A DNA stretch of 64,000 bases from Himantopus leucocephalus (Eukaryota > Chordata > Aves > Charadriiformes > Recurvirostridae), in the NCBI GenBank assembly GCA_003993805.1, contig RSEF01000001.1, positions 148,821,320 to 148,885,319 of the forward strand, written 5' to 3'. A model generated the notes under the pieces. It was given only the letters and a program-made list of their open reading frames with translations. It did not search any database and was not told where the DNA came from. Positions 50,149 through 62,312 of the stretch are shown one piece after another. The position numbers and the translations under genes were made by a program. Position 1 is the first letter of the stretch. Each line of letters opens with the position of its first letter.

Positions 50149-53100
50149 GCTGGGCTTCTCCAGCAGCCAGCTCGCTCAGAGAAAGCTGTACTCTACGCCA
50201 GGGCATTTTGTTCACAGCTCTTTCAGGTGTTAAACCAAAAGTCTGAGTGTTAATGCGCACCTGTCAGACTGCAACAATATCTTACAATGCAAAGTTAGCA
50301 CACCGTGTGTATAAATGATTTTAATGGCAGTGCAGAAATAATACTTGCGGATTTGGAAATAGTAATATATTCAGGGTTTTTAAGCTAACAGCTCTTTCGA
50401 CATGCAAAGAGAGATGCAATATGCCCTTGCACATCTTTGAGGAGGCTTGTATGTTAAACAAAGGCTGTTAGAACTGAATCTAACTTATTTGTGAGGTACT
50501 CACTGCTGCCATTCTAGCTGAGCGCGTTACTTGATTTGAGGACTGGGTAGTGTAGCTGAGAACAAACAATGAACTATTGAATGAATGATCTTGTTGCACC
50601 CTGCAAGAACAGAGCATGCATTGTGGGATGCTCGGTGATGCACATCTCTGAGGGAAACTGAAGATGTAAAGATGCAGATACCAAGATGAGGTATGAAATC
50701 TTGTCCAAATCAACGTGAAGAGAAGTGTTGTCATTGCATGGAAGGAATTAGAACTTCGAGAATGCATTAACAGCTTAATTCTGGAAACGGTGGGGCAACA
50801 GTTCTGTGCAATGAAACTTGAGAGATGTCTGTTGCTTTAAACTTACCTGGCTAAATTTAGCCAGTTTATTGAGTTGCTCAAGTGTGGGCAATTTCAGTCT
50901 ACAAAGAACTTCAGAAGCAAACCTTGTTACTGAATAAGAATTCAGTAAAAGGAGACTGAATCTGCTGTGTTCCACCCTGAGCTTTTAATAGGGAAAAAAA
51001 TTTCAGGGGAGATATTTAGACACTTGTGGCAGGATTAGGGACTAGCGTTATTTGTTTAATATACAGGAAATTTATATTATGGAATGTATGTACAGGAAAT
51101 AGATGTATAGGAAATATATTTCTTGGTGTATTACACTTATCTAATCCATTCAATCAAAATTCACCATGGAAATTTACACTAGGTTTCCATTTCTGGTACA
51201 GCAATGTAAACAGTGACAGGACAGCATATTCAAAAAATGGGCAGAAATGGGAGAAGAAAAATCCATCAGTCTTTTAATAAGCGAAAATATTTCTTATAAA
51301 CCATCTTTTGAGATGAAGAAAATACGGCTAGTAAGGCACGCAGCTGGAAGTAAAGAGAAACACACAGTAGTACGCTGATCAGTCACTGAGGTTCTGCCCG
51401 GGACTGTGGTTCTTGGCTCTGCTGGACAAAGGTCACTGGGCTCACAAATAGTTACTATCTAAACGGCAGGAACTAAACTAACCTCAATAAACCGTTTGTA
51501 TGAATCGTGCACAGGAAACAAGCTAATGACACACTGAATGAGAGCGTCTATTTAATGCTGAGATTTTGCTGGAAAAACTTGGAGCACTGTAACAAAGAAA
51601 ATAACACATTGTCATAATTTGCATTCGTTTCTAATGAATCTTTTAATTCCTGACGTTAAAAATAAGATATTTTAGAGGTCTGCTCAGAGATTTTCCTGTA
51701 TACCCTGACTGAATGCAGGCTCAAACCTACTAGACCTCTTCCTGGAGAACAGGAGAGAATGGTTACAGGGTAATTAACATTATCTTGGCATTACTTGCAG
51801 ATAAAGCATGTCTGACAGCAAAGTAAATGGAAGTAAGCCTGGGTTACTCTCAGGTTCAAGAATGAACTGGATTGCTTCAGGAGTATATACTTTAAAAAAA
51901 ATAGAGAATTTTGCAGAAATAAAAAATATCTGACTATGATGACTATTACCGTAATTAACTGCTGTTAACACTTTAGCAGAGGCGTGCAGGGAAAGTATAG
52001 CTAAAGTTCTTTCTGGTTTATGTTTGAGGAAAGAGTGATTATTTTACTACAAGTCTTTTTTAAGTAAAGGCATTCTGTTTTACAGAGGTAGCATACGTAG
52101 GACTTGGGGAAACTTTTAATGCGTGTGCCAGCAATCTAATGAAATCACAGTTTGGGACTGAGCACCTAAAGCATAAGATTTCATGCCTGGCTACACGACC
52201 CTAAATCCCACGACTGATTCACAATATGATGTTTGGGTCAAGGGATGGAGGTAAAGGGGGTATGTCAGGTGTAGAATATGACAGCTAGTTGAGTTTTTGG
52301 CATGAAACTAGGGGAAATAAAGCACATGTACGGGCACTAAGGAAGTGGTAGGAAAATCCTTATTTGAGGGAGTGGTTTTGGATAAACGAATATGTTTATT
52401 GTGGGCTCTGGGTTGGCTAACGGAAAAAGTGCTAGCCTAAGAACAGAAAGTCTGCCATACTTGAAGTAACATCTATTTTAGCCCAATAGCCCTTTTAAAC
52501 TTCCTTTGTTGTTGCAATTTTGGGAATCTGCTGGATTTTAATTGTCTTGCTTCATGTGAAAAAACTGAAACTCATTCAGGAACTGGTCACAAGCCCACTG
52601 GTGGTAAGGGAATAGATGGCTGTGTAGTCCAGTGCAAATGCTTTGTCACAGGAGCACGAACTTGGCAAGGCAAACATACCCTTCTTAGGCAGTGAAGCCA
52701 CAAGTGAGTTATGTGTCCTGAAAGAGTCCCATGAAGACCATTACACCAAGCCCCTGGCCACATATTCCTGATTCCCTGAATACTGTACAGAGAGGCTATT
52801 TTAAATATATTTATTGAGTGTCTTACAACTTTTATTGGCATTGTTTTTCATTTTTCTCAACTTCTAAGCCAAGCTCCTGCAGTATCACGAGGTTGAATGT
52901 TTAGGCCTCAGGGGAAGAAGAAAATTATGACTAAAGAAGTATTGAAACCATTAGGAATGGTCATTAGGAATAGCTTTTCTGTGCAGTATATTATTTGATA
53001 ATCTTTAAGTCATATATTATATGGGGATAAGAAAAGCTGTAGTCCACTGGATAATGATAATTCCCAGCTTTTGGGTGGTACTCTGTTGTTTGTAACCCTC

Positions 53101-54120
53101 CGCAGGTCACCAGGAAGCCAAATTTTGGGTCTTGTCTGTTTTGAGTTACAGGCAATGCATCTGGGGGAAAGAATGAAAAAAAATATGTGTTTTAGAGTTC
53201 AGTGTACTTTCTCTTTAAACGTCAGCCTCTTGTCATTTGATCAAATCTTTTAACTTTTCTCATTTTCATTCATTTGTTACCTTGGTTTCCTGCATCATTT
53301 ATTTTATTCCTTCTTTTTTTTTCTTTCCTCATGCTTTTTGCTGTCTATCCCCTCCTTGCATATTGACAGTGTTTTAGCTTATAGAAGGGCCATAATTAAC
53401 AGGTGACTCTTGTCTGACTAGAATAAAGGGAAATTTATTACATGATTTTCTCTGTAATTAATGAATTGCCTGCTGCAGTTCTTGAGGACATGTAAGTTGT
53501 TGCAGAAGAGGGTTAGTGAGTAGTGAGCAGGCAGGAGGATTGAAAAATACGTGAAATACATGTGTCACTGCTCTGCAGAGTAGAGTATATGCTTGTTCTA
53601 GGTACTCCCTCTATCTCTGTATTTCTGTTTAGATAGGGGCGTGACTGTTAATATATTGCAATCACACCTCTCTGACAAAGACAGATCTATCACCAGAAGC
53701 TTAACTATTACATTGTATAGAAAAGGAACTGGAAAAGAGTAAACCAAACTTTTCTGATGCTGCTTCTTTCCATTGATATCAGTATTGCAATCCTTGTTTT
53801 CTAACCTTTTCACATAGCATTTGATATATGGCGTTCTTTATATGAAAACTCTGATAGGGTCGGAGTTACTTTAATGCTATCAGATGTGCAGGCACATATG
53901 TACTTTTCCTGGAGTAAAATACAGGATAAGGAGGGTGTTCGGTAAAAATTTCAAGTGATTAATGTAATGCTAACACAGTACTCGGTATTATTATAGCTTT
54001 AAGTAATGGAATAGTTTCAGAGGTGCTAAACTGCTGTAAGGAAAGCGCTGTTCCCTCTGAAGACGCTCCACAGCGCTGTGCTAGCAAACTTTGGGCGCTC
54101 AGCCCCGTTTGGTATCTGTG
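50149..54120. other. Upstream flank of the promoter, no gene seen
   Basis: AT-rich non-coding sequence with no recognisable exon or repeat. A small minus-strand frame at 52587-52841 may be part of an unidentified old repeat. CpG content rises from about 54040, where GAAAGCGCTG and CAGCGCTGTG form two near-identical GC boxes shortly before the promoter. Confidence 0.45.
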
Positions 54121-54177
54121 GAGTTAACTAAGTTAAGCTTACTGCCAGTTAGCCTCTCTCACCAGGAATGCAATTTG

Positions 54178-54220
54178 TGTTTACCTATATAAGGAAACCT
54201 GTTAGACTTAAACGAGCTCG
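54178..54220 (+). promoter_or_regulatory. Core promoter: FOX-like site and TATA box
   Basis: TATATAAGG at 54186-54194 is a strong TATA box. Transcription would be expected to start about 25-30 bases downstream, near 54212-54220. Directly upstream, TGTTTAC at 54178-54184 is the exact core recognised by forkhead (FOXA-type) factors, and GGAATG at 54165-54170 is a TEAD-type core. These factor assignments are motif matches only. The downstream side is a CpG island, so the promoter combines a TATA box with CpG-island sequence, a minority arrangement in vertebrates. The first exon that follows supports the + orientation. Confidence 0.65.
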
Positions 54221-54463
54221 GCAGGGCTGCGAGGCTGCCTGTGAGAGGAGCGAGCCCACACCGGGGCGGTCTGCCTGCCTGTCCGTCCGTCCGTCGGTCT
54301 GTCGGCAGCGCGCGGAGGTTGGACAGAGCGCAGCCCCCCGGCACCGCCAGCGCAGCGCCCGGGAAGCACCGTCCCGTCCCGTCCCCCTCCCCGCCGCCGC
54401 CGCCTTCTTCAACTTCAGAGGGAAAGAAGAAAAACTGCCAGGGGGGAAAAAATGGAGACGCAG
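54215..54463 (+). other. First exon, mostly 5' UTR
   Basis: The predicted exon runs from about 30 bases after the TATA box to the splice donor at 54464. It has a GC-rich leader of about 237 bases with no ATG before 54452, which is what an efficiently scanned 5' UTR should look like. The end CAG followed by GTATGT (GT at 54464-54465) is a consensus donor. The start is inferred from TATA spacing and could be off by several bases. Confidence 0.6.
54452..54463 (+). CDS. First coding exon, four codons (partial gene)
   Basis: ATG at 54452 is the first ATG after the predicted transcription start and has a strong Kozak context (A at -3, G at +4). It encodes Met-Glu-Thr-Gln and then meets the donor CAG|GTATGT, so the intron would be in phase 0. 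The remaining exons are not visible and probably lie beyond the right edge. The gene cannot be identified from four residues. TPD52L1 is a possibility, because TPD52-family proteins start with a very short, variable first coding exon and the human paralogue begins with a similar Met-Glu-x-Gln. This is a weak inference and no gene symbol is assigned. If the frame instead read through the donor it would end at 54643 with no recognisable sequence, so splicing is the better reading. Confidence 0.5.
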
Positions 54464-54530
54464 GTATGTCAGGCGGGTCCTCGCAGCTGGCGGGTGGCAG
54501 CGTTAGGGTGCGGGGCGGCGGGGGGCGAGA

Positions 54531-57500
54531 CTTCTGCTTCCAACCGCCGTTCCCTCCTAAAATGGCTTGCGTGTCTCGTACGGGCTGCAAAGCAAAAGCG
54601 GGCTGCTCGGGTACGCCGGCAGCTGTGTGAACAATTACTTTAACTTATCTGGCGTTCCACGTGCTTCTAGTTCGGATGCACCTCCTTTCTACCCGGAGAG
54701 ATTCTCAAACTTTCTTATCTCTGGTGGAAGGCAGACGGGAGCTGAGGCTGGAAATAAGGCTGAGATGCTTTGGTTAGCGGGCTGAAGCTCTGCGAATGCA
54801 CAATGTTGTGATCCTATCCTGTCTGGGGAAAGAAGTCCTTGTTGTTGGTTTGTTTTTCCTTTTTTTTTTTTTTTTTTTTTAACCTTAAAATGTACATTTT
54901 GTCAGAGGTACGCTCCTTTAGCATTCCTAGGGTTTTGGGGTACTTTGTTTTGATGTGTGTGAATGCAGCTCAGTCAGCATAGCTGGAATGAGTTTGCTGG
55001 AATAAAGGGAGTTCCTGTAGTAATAAAGATTTTTCAGTGAGTTAAAAAAAATAAGCTGCAGGTACTGTTCTGGGAAATGTAAGCAAAACTTGTTCATCTA
55101 CAATTGGGATCACCCCAGTTCAAAACAAGGATATGCCTTTCTTAGGAAGTATCTGTGTATTCTGATAAGCTTTACAACTGGCTCTGGGTAAAACCCTCAC
55201 AGAGGGAAAGAGATTGTTCCTTGAAGACTTTGGTCAAAAAAAAAAAAAAAAGTTGAAAACTTAATTCAAACAGCTTTCAAGTTGGAAGAACCTTCAGGAC
55301 AGTTACTGTTAAGTATCAGCATGCTAATTGTGGAAGTTCATTCAAGTTTTATGCAGTTATGGTGTAAAAGATAGGAATGGAAAAATACTTTCAGTTGATT
55401 TGTCTCTGAATATCTTCTAAGAAAAAAGTGAAGTGCAGAGAACTAGTCAGAAACAGGTGGGGTTCATTTTCAGAATGATTTTGCTTTTCTACTCTTAGCA
55501 CCTGATAGACATATGATTGCTTTTCACTAATTTTCATAGTTAATCACATTTATGTGTGCACGTGCATGTGAATGCACTAGTTGTAGGAGTTGTAGCTACA
55601 TCTTTCCTAGGAGTCAGAGAGGGAAAGCAAAACGCATTCCTATGGCTAAGTGTTTAGAAGCTTACAATGAAGATGATTGTTATTTAAAAACCCTCTTCCT
55701 TCTAAATATTTCTAATTTTTATGAATGAATGTCTACTTGAAATTAGTAATATGATATTACCTGGTTAAAAATCATTCAGAATAAGGAACTGTCAGAATTA
55801 AAATTCACTTGCGTTGATACAGATTCTCATTCATTTATATGCAAGACCCTTCTAAACTCCTGACTTTGAATGTTTAGTGAGGTATTAATGGGAATGACAC
55901 AGAATAGCTGTAGTAGTTTCAATAGAGATTTTTATAGGAGCATCAACATTGCAAAGAAAGTACATAGCAAGTTCCTAAACACTGCTTAAGTGCTGAAGCT
56001 AATGGGTTCATTGTTGTGAAACATCTTTGATCTTGGTGAAAGTCACCACAGCAGAGAAAGCAGGACTGGTGGACCAGAACTGTAACTTTCACTTGTCTTG
56101 CTTCTCATCCTGGTGGTTTTGCAGATAACCTTTATTATTGTGAATCGAATGGGATCACAAAAGTAAGACTTTTAGCAGGGGTGTTTGTAATCAAAATGAG
56201 AATTTAAAGGGCAGAAGACTCCAGGGAAACATGCTTTTAAATCACCTTTTCTCGAGTCTCTCCAGTGCATTTCATTGCCCGCATCAGTTTAGTGTCTAGC
56301 TATGCCTCAGTCATTAATGGTCTTTTGATTTCCCAGTGCAAAGCGAGGTAGAAACCTGGTTCAAAGCCTGCGGAGTATATTCTGGGTTGACATGAGGATC
56401 TGAGCAGCTATCTGCGTGGCCATGCTAGGGCAGGGCTGGTCCTTGCCGCAGCCTTCCCCTAGGCGAGCTTTGTGGCTGTGACTCTTCCAGGGAGACAAGG
56501 GGCGGTGTGGGGTCTCATCCCTTCCAGCCTTGCGCCCTCCTCTGCCACCCACAGCATATGTAACGGTGTGGCTGCAGAGCCTGCAGCATCACAGTGGGAC
56601 CAGCCTAAAGCCAGTATCTGCCCTGGGTTTTTTTACCTCTGCTTGATGCTGTGTCCATAGTGTTGCATGAGTTTCCATTGGCCTGGATGCATGAAAAGCA
56701 AATTCTTTTCTGACCAGGATATATGGCTGGAAGATATATCCCAAGGAAATGTTATGCTTAGTTACAGTGAGAAAATAATTGCAAAGTAGAAAAAGCAATT
56801 TAAAGTATGGGGTAGACCTTGTGTATTATCTCAAACCACAAGAAAATCCAGCAGCAATGGCTGGGTTGTACAATGACCCTTCTCCCTCCTGAGCTCCTGC
56901 CAACCAGCCTCCTACCCTGCACACTGGTCTCCAGTCTGGAGACATGTGACGTGTTTCAGTCACTGATTAAAATAGAGCTAGCATTCATTGTGACCCTGTT
57001 TAAAGATTAATTTTTCATTCATTCAAGGATTCTTTCATATCAGTTTCAAAAACAGAGCAGTGTTCAGGGTGCAGTCATGGTATTGTGTTGGGTTGTATGT
57101 TTTGGAAATGAACATGCTGAACCCAGGCAAAAGCACTGAGTGCAGCACGTCTGCACGTACACCTACCGTACCATCTTTAGTTGTGTGACTGAGATGAGAC
57201 TGAAGTGAAACAGAAGGACTTGAATTTGGCAGTCTGAAGTTTAATGCTTGACTGAATTGGAGGTTTTGTTTGTATGTCAGAGGTTAGATGCACCAAGTTA
57301 TTTATAGGTATGACAAAAGCTTTGATTACTTGAACCAAAATTATCTTTTGCCTTGCCGTTGTATCACTAACGGGTTAAATTCATGACAACTATTGCTCAT
57401 TTGTCACTTTTAAAACAGAGAGGGCTTGATGCATTTAACACATAGGATTGTAAAATTTTTATTTAGAAGTGAAAGAACATACTAAATGTCTTCTATGTTT

Positions 57501-60500
57501 TTCACATTTAGTAACCTGTTCATCCTACAAACAAAGGTTTTCTTTTTTTTGTATGTTTGCATGACTTACAACCATCACCTTGTGCTTAACTTTCATTTTG
57601 TGATTTGCATATAATTTGAAGTTGAGTGCTCTTACATATTGGCAAGATGCATTTGGGCACATCGTGTTTGGGATTTTCTTGATATCTCTTCACTTTTTCT
57701 AAAAAAAAAAAAGACTAGGCTTTCAAAGGTGTAACTGGAGAGCTTGAAATAATAAAAGAACATGCTGTACTAGTTGCATGCTCCCTTTAGGGTTTTGTTA
57801 AAGGCTTTACCATTCCATTATGCTATCATTTTGTAGTGTAAGCATTTTATATGGCATGTGTGATTTCATTGCCCTTAAGTGACCTTGGTAAATTCCTTAT
57901 TTCCCCTGAAGCACATGCCTAATTGAAAATTGCCATCTGCAGTTGCAGAGCTCTAAGCAAGAATTCTAAGAATAATGCAAGAGGGAGATGGGTGTCCAGA
58001 AAGCGCAGCAAGAACACTTCTTCTGTAGCATTCACTATATTCCATAAGGTTAAAACTTTGCTTTGAAGACAAATAATAAGGAATTATAGGAAGGGCATCT
58101 TAATCTGTCTGCCCTGTTCATCTGCCTAATGCTGCTATCCCCAGAGATCATGTGATCCACAAAAAATGCGTGTTGCTTGATTATTTTTTATTTTAAATTA
58201 TTAAAATTTTTTTTAACTTATGTGTCCCTCTTGCTCCACCCTTGGGTAAATATATCCAGAGTTTAAAGTTAAAAATATCATTCCAAATCAGAGCTGTGCT
58301 TTCTAGTCCAGCTGCTGTCCTCATTCCACAGTGCCTCTCTTGGCTCTGCTGCGCCACAGGGTTTGAGGATACAGTTATGATGATCGCAGTCTGCAACCAC
58401 AACCAAAACATGAGACGTTGTGTTCCCCGCTAGAAGGCTCTAGCCTAGCACTGCTTTACAGCTCCTGTGAGCTTATGTGCTTAAGAGTCATGCAGATGAA
58501 GGAGGCAAAAAGCTGGACAGTGTAAAGCTGAGGAATAATTTAGGAAGGCCCTTTCTCAGATCAGAGGACATTAATTTGTGTCCTGGGTTAGCAAATAAAG
58601 TCTACAACATCTGTATATTTATTCATGAATGTGTAATGCAATTGTTTAGGACAGGAAAAATGCAAGTATTTTAATTAAAAAGGGTTGAGAAACGTAATGC
58701 ATGAAAAATCTGTGAAGATGTGAAACTGCAGTTTTACCATGTCGTCTTATATGTTTATTCAGTCTGAAAAGTTCAGAAAACTACCAGGCTGAAAATTAAG
58801 CCCCCAGAATTCTCTAGTCCTGTGTTATCTCACAAGTAGTCTTATTTATGAAAGCTTATCCTTTAAATTTATGTGTTTCTATGTTAATTCCAAGTTGTAT
58901 TTCAAAACTATTTATCAGTTAGAGTTTTGGAATATACGCTACTCTGGGACTCATACAGGAAGATATTGAAAATATGTTACATGTGTTAGGATCTGAGTTT
59001 ACCAGCTGCTTAGAATATATTTCCCTGCTGTTTTGGTGGGTTTTTTCTTTCATTAAAAGTATTAATATGAAATCTAGTTTTTGATGGTGTAGCAAGCAAT
59101 TAAGGGAATGCATAAACACTTCTTGGCAAATTTTGTGTGGTTTCGTATTTTCATTTTTTCATGTTAAATGTATTATATGTTCAGCAAGATATTTAAGAAC
59201 ATACTTGAGGCCGAAAGTCTGTACGTAAACAGATACATGTTTCCCAATGCATCTATGTCTGGGATTGTAACACATGTTCCATTTCATATGCACCTAAATC
59301 CTCTGCTGATTTTTTTTTTTAAATTAAAATGTTACCATTCTCATGTGATTGTGTGCACAGAGGCTGAAACAACTGGTATTTGCTTTTAGGTAAATTGGTT
59401 TACACTCACAGGATTTTCCTTGAACAAATTGTCATCTTCCTTTTACAGGTTTTTTTAAAAACTTCTTTCAGGGGTGGGTGTTTAAGTTGCACTTCTTATT
59501 TTTCCTTTGATAGTTTCATTCAATGGTAGTTTTGATATTGGTCCTCTGGATGTCAGATTTAGGGAGATGGCATGAAAAAAGCAATAGCTTTTTTTTTTTG
59601 CGTAGATTTCATTATACTAAGTTCAGCTTCATTTAGGATTTGGTGGTGTTCACATTCAGTGGTATGAACAAAATGACATTTTTGACACCTCGTGCATAGT
59701 TCCAGTCATTCCGACAGGCTGAGAGCACTCTTGTTGGTAATGCACTGGATTACAGAGCGCTCAGGGTATCAGCTTGCAAGTGTCACGACTTGCCTGCCGT
59801 GCTCCTCCAGTGATGCATGTGCTGCTGGATTTCTAACACTTCTGTTTTGGAGCTGCCTAGCCTGGAAAATTCCATATAAAACCTCAGATCAAGCCTCCTG
59901 AGGTGGATTTTTTGGGGCACCTTTAATTTCACTATATAGGAAACAACGGTAGTGTTCCTGCTATGTTAATTCTGCAAAATGAGCAGCAGTTTTACTACAC
60001 CTTTCATATCTTTGTTGTCTCTTTCGCAAGAAATTCCACCCCATTTTAGCTGAGAAGTTTAAGCATTAGCAGTTAATTATGAATTCCTACCTGAAGTACG
60101 GCAACGTGCCCCAGGGTGGTTTGGGATACCCCATTGGTTGTGGGTTCAAAGTTACGCAGCTGCGCTTAACACTCCTGTGGGCAATTCTGGCTACGTTGTG
60201 TTTTGCCTTTGATACCTTGCCATACCAGCACCATTAGCGCAGTGCTTAGACTGCAAACATCTGTTTGCTTTTATGGCACATGTGTTGCTTAAGATGTTCT
60301 GCTTTTACATGATGTAAATCACTGGACTCAACCGGCATTTATGATTCGTTTACCAAATAAACCTTAAATTGTGTCATTAAAATGTATGGCCTATGGGATG
60401 ACATGTATGACACATACAGAAGGGAAAACTGACAAATTTGTGTCTGGAGTCACCAATATTTCATATTTTAGTGGGGTTTGAAGGGAGTTGTGTAAATGTC

Positions 60501-61195
60501 AGTACAGAAGAACAGATTGCAGTGAAACTGGCGTGCATCCATATTATCAGACGACGACGACGGGGACAGAGAAGTGCACTTGATGTTAGAAAACAAAATG
60601 ATGAAATCTCTATAGCCTTCATTCTAGAATCTCACCATATTCATGGCATGAAATGGAACAAACACTTGTAAGAAAAAACACATACATTTTGAGATCGCTG
60701 CAGGTAGTCTACAGTGATCTCTTGAATGGAAAAGTTGCTTGGATTTTGAAATAAGTTTAGCAGTTGATCTGAGCAACTTTTCAGCAATACCCTGTGGGTA
60801 AACTGATGTTTCGAAGACCTAACGTCTTGGTTCAAGTGTGTACCACTTCACATTGCTGGAATGCACAACAGGATTGTTTTGGTTTAGATTAATGAAAATG
60901 AACTCAGTGAAATGACTTACAGTTGTTAGCTTGCATTTTAATTTTGGAGGTTAACCTAACATGCCTTGAAGGTTTTAGTTCTTATGTTTCTGTTCCATGA
61001 AGACTTGAATTCGAACGTTTGGCCGATGTCACATGAGAAATAAAGAAACAGAACATGAGGAGTAAATGGAAGATTACAGTTGAGCAGAACCATCAGCTGA
61101 ATAGGCCTTTACTCACCCACAGACACTTTAAAGTTTTGGGGTATGCAGAATTGCTGTAATATAATAAAAATTAAAATAAAAAGCTCTCTCTAGAA
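54531..61195. other. Presumed first intron, no further exon seen
   Basis: After the CpG island the sequence returns to AT-rich, non-coding character. It includes a 21-base T run at 54860-54880 and a 16-base A run at 55236-55251, both common microsatellite sites. A more GC-rich patch lies at about 56400-56620. No acceptor-exon-donor arrangement with a plausible protein was found, which fits a long first intron. Confidence 0.5.
54860..54880. repeat. Poly-T run, 21 bases
   Basis: An uninterrupted run of 21 T just inside the presumed first intron. Runs of this length are prone to length polymorphism and sequencing error. Confidence 0.9.
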
Positions 61196-61285
61196 AGGGC
61201 TTACTGACTCCGTCAATTAAACTGTTCAGTTTTGTGTCATCTGCCAAGTTTCCAGCGCATCACCCAGGCTGAGTGAGCTAGAACT
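61196..61285 (-). mobile_element. Inverted 5' piece of the CR1 copy
   Basis: On the minus strand the segment reads TTGGCAGATGACACAAAACT (around 61228-61247), which encodes L-A-D-D-T-K-L, the active-site region of a CR1 reverse transcriptase. The bases before it fit the preceding N-D-L...A-L-E segment. This piece is antisense to the long CR1 match that starts just to its right in sense orientation. In consensus order that right-hand match continues shortly after the inverted piece. The arrangement is therefore one element with its 5' part flipped. Confidence 0.5.
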
Positions 61286-61289
61286 AAAT

Positions 61290-61745
61290 TTGAAAGTAGC
61301 TTGACTAGCTGGCAAGCTGGCCTGAAATCAGGAAGATGTAAGTGAACCAAAAGAAGCACGAGCCCCTACAGTCAGGGAAGAAAATATAATTTATCTACAG
61401 AAAATGGGGAATAATTCAGTCAGCAGGAGAATCTGTGGGCTATCACAAACTAGAAAATGAATGCGAGTCACTGATGTGATAAAATGTTGAAATGCGAAAG
61501 TCATTCTGGGACTCATTACTGAAGGTATTGTATACAAGAGGATGAGAGGTAATTACTTTGCCCTGTTCTACTGTGATAAGCCCCCAGCTTGAATTCTTCA
61601 TTCAGTTCTATACATGATACTTTAAGAAATATACAAACAAACTGGAGAAAGACTAATGGAAAGCAAACAAAAAAAAAGTAACAAGAAAACATGAAATAGA
61701 CTGCAGGAACTGAGTATGTTTTATTGAAAACCTGGATTCCCAGAG
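61290..61745 (+). mobile_element. Old CR1 LINE, sense portion (RT C-terminal region)
   Basis: The sequence tracks the CR1 ORF2 3' part. CTGGCAAGCTGGCCTGAAATCAGGAAGATG is followed by GGGCTATCACAAACTAGAAAATGAATGCGAGTCA, then TCATTCTGGGACTCATTA, AGAGGTAATTACTTTGCCCTGTTCTACT, AGCTTGAATTCTTCATTCAGTTCT and AAACTGGAGAAAGAC. These are all consecutive CR1 landmarks. Many substitutions and small indels show great age. Similarity fades after about 61745, where unrelated sequence begins. The element resumes at about 62070. Confidence 0.8.
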
Positions 61746-62069
61746 TGTCCTGTACAAGGACTTCTATGGACTAATATTCTGTCCAGCTGCTGCCTTCACC
61801 CAGAGGACCAAGGAGGAGCTGAGCTCTCCCTGCTGCCCACTGCTGCCTTCATGTGACAGCAAAAGGCGAAGCTGGAAGCGTGTGCCTGGGAACCAGCCGG
61901 AGCTGGGGATGGCTGCTACAACCGGGCAACTCGTTGGTTTTAGTGTCAAAGTGCTATTTACATAAACTCAGCTTGGTGAATTACTGTCGAGAAAAGAGAA
62001 TAAACTGTGCTGTAATACACAGACACGGTTATAAATATGACAGCAATTAATTGTTCTTCGTCTCCGCTG
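61746..62069. other. Non-CR1 sequence splitting the CR1 copy
   Basis: About 320 bp between the two sense CR1 parts does not follow the CR1 order and is more GC-rich than its flanks. The consensus would need fewer bases here, so an insertion into, or replacement of, part of the old CR1 is likely. The inserted sequence was not identified. Confidence 0.4.
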
Positions 62070-62312
62070 AGGGTGGAACAAAAGGCAATTAGTAGCAGTG
62101 GTGGTATGCGTTAGATTTTAGCAAGAACTCTGCAGCTACAACGGTATTTAGGCACCAGAATGGGTTACCCAAAGAAACTGTCAGATGTGTCATTGGAGTT
62201 TTTTCACATACTGGGCAAATACCTGTTGTGGATGATCCAGGTATAGCTGATGCTCCCTAGGAGCAGGGAAATGACCCCACATAGACTCTCTCAGACCTAC
62301 ATTTCTGTGGTT
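62070..62312 (+). mobile_element. Old CR1 LINE, 3' end (continuation)
   Basis: GCGTTAGATTTTAGCAAGAACT and GGCACCAGAATGGGTTACCC match the conserved region before the CR1 stop. GATGATCCAGGTATAGCTGATGCTCCCTAGGAGCAGGGAAATGACC and a final CAGACCTACATTTCTGTGGTT correspond to the 3' UTR and the terminal CCTACATTTCTATGATT-type tail. This restores the order of the copy that starts at 61290 and gives it a recognisable 3' end. Confidence 0.75.

Larger units (their letters stand above)
54195..54640. other. CpG island over promoter, exon 1 and intron start
   Basis: This is the only long CpG-dense stretch of the window, in sharp contrast to the AT-rich surroundings. It includes GGGGCGG Sp1-type boxes at about 54263-54269 and 54512-54518, CCGT/CTGC quasi-repeats at 54271-54306, and CCGTCC and CCGCCG blocks at 54369-54403. 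Its position over a TATA box, a 5' UTR and a splice donor marks an active gene start. Overlapping open frames on both strands come from the GC richness and are not genes. Confidence 0.85.

Noticed and set aside
54168..54630. Several overlapping 112-143-codon open frames on both strands over the CpG island
   Set aside because: They arise because GC-rich sequence lacks stop codons. They cross the predicted 5' UTR and splice donor and show no known protein.
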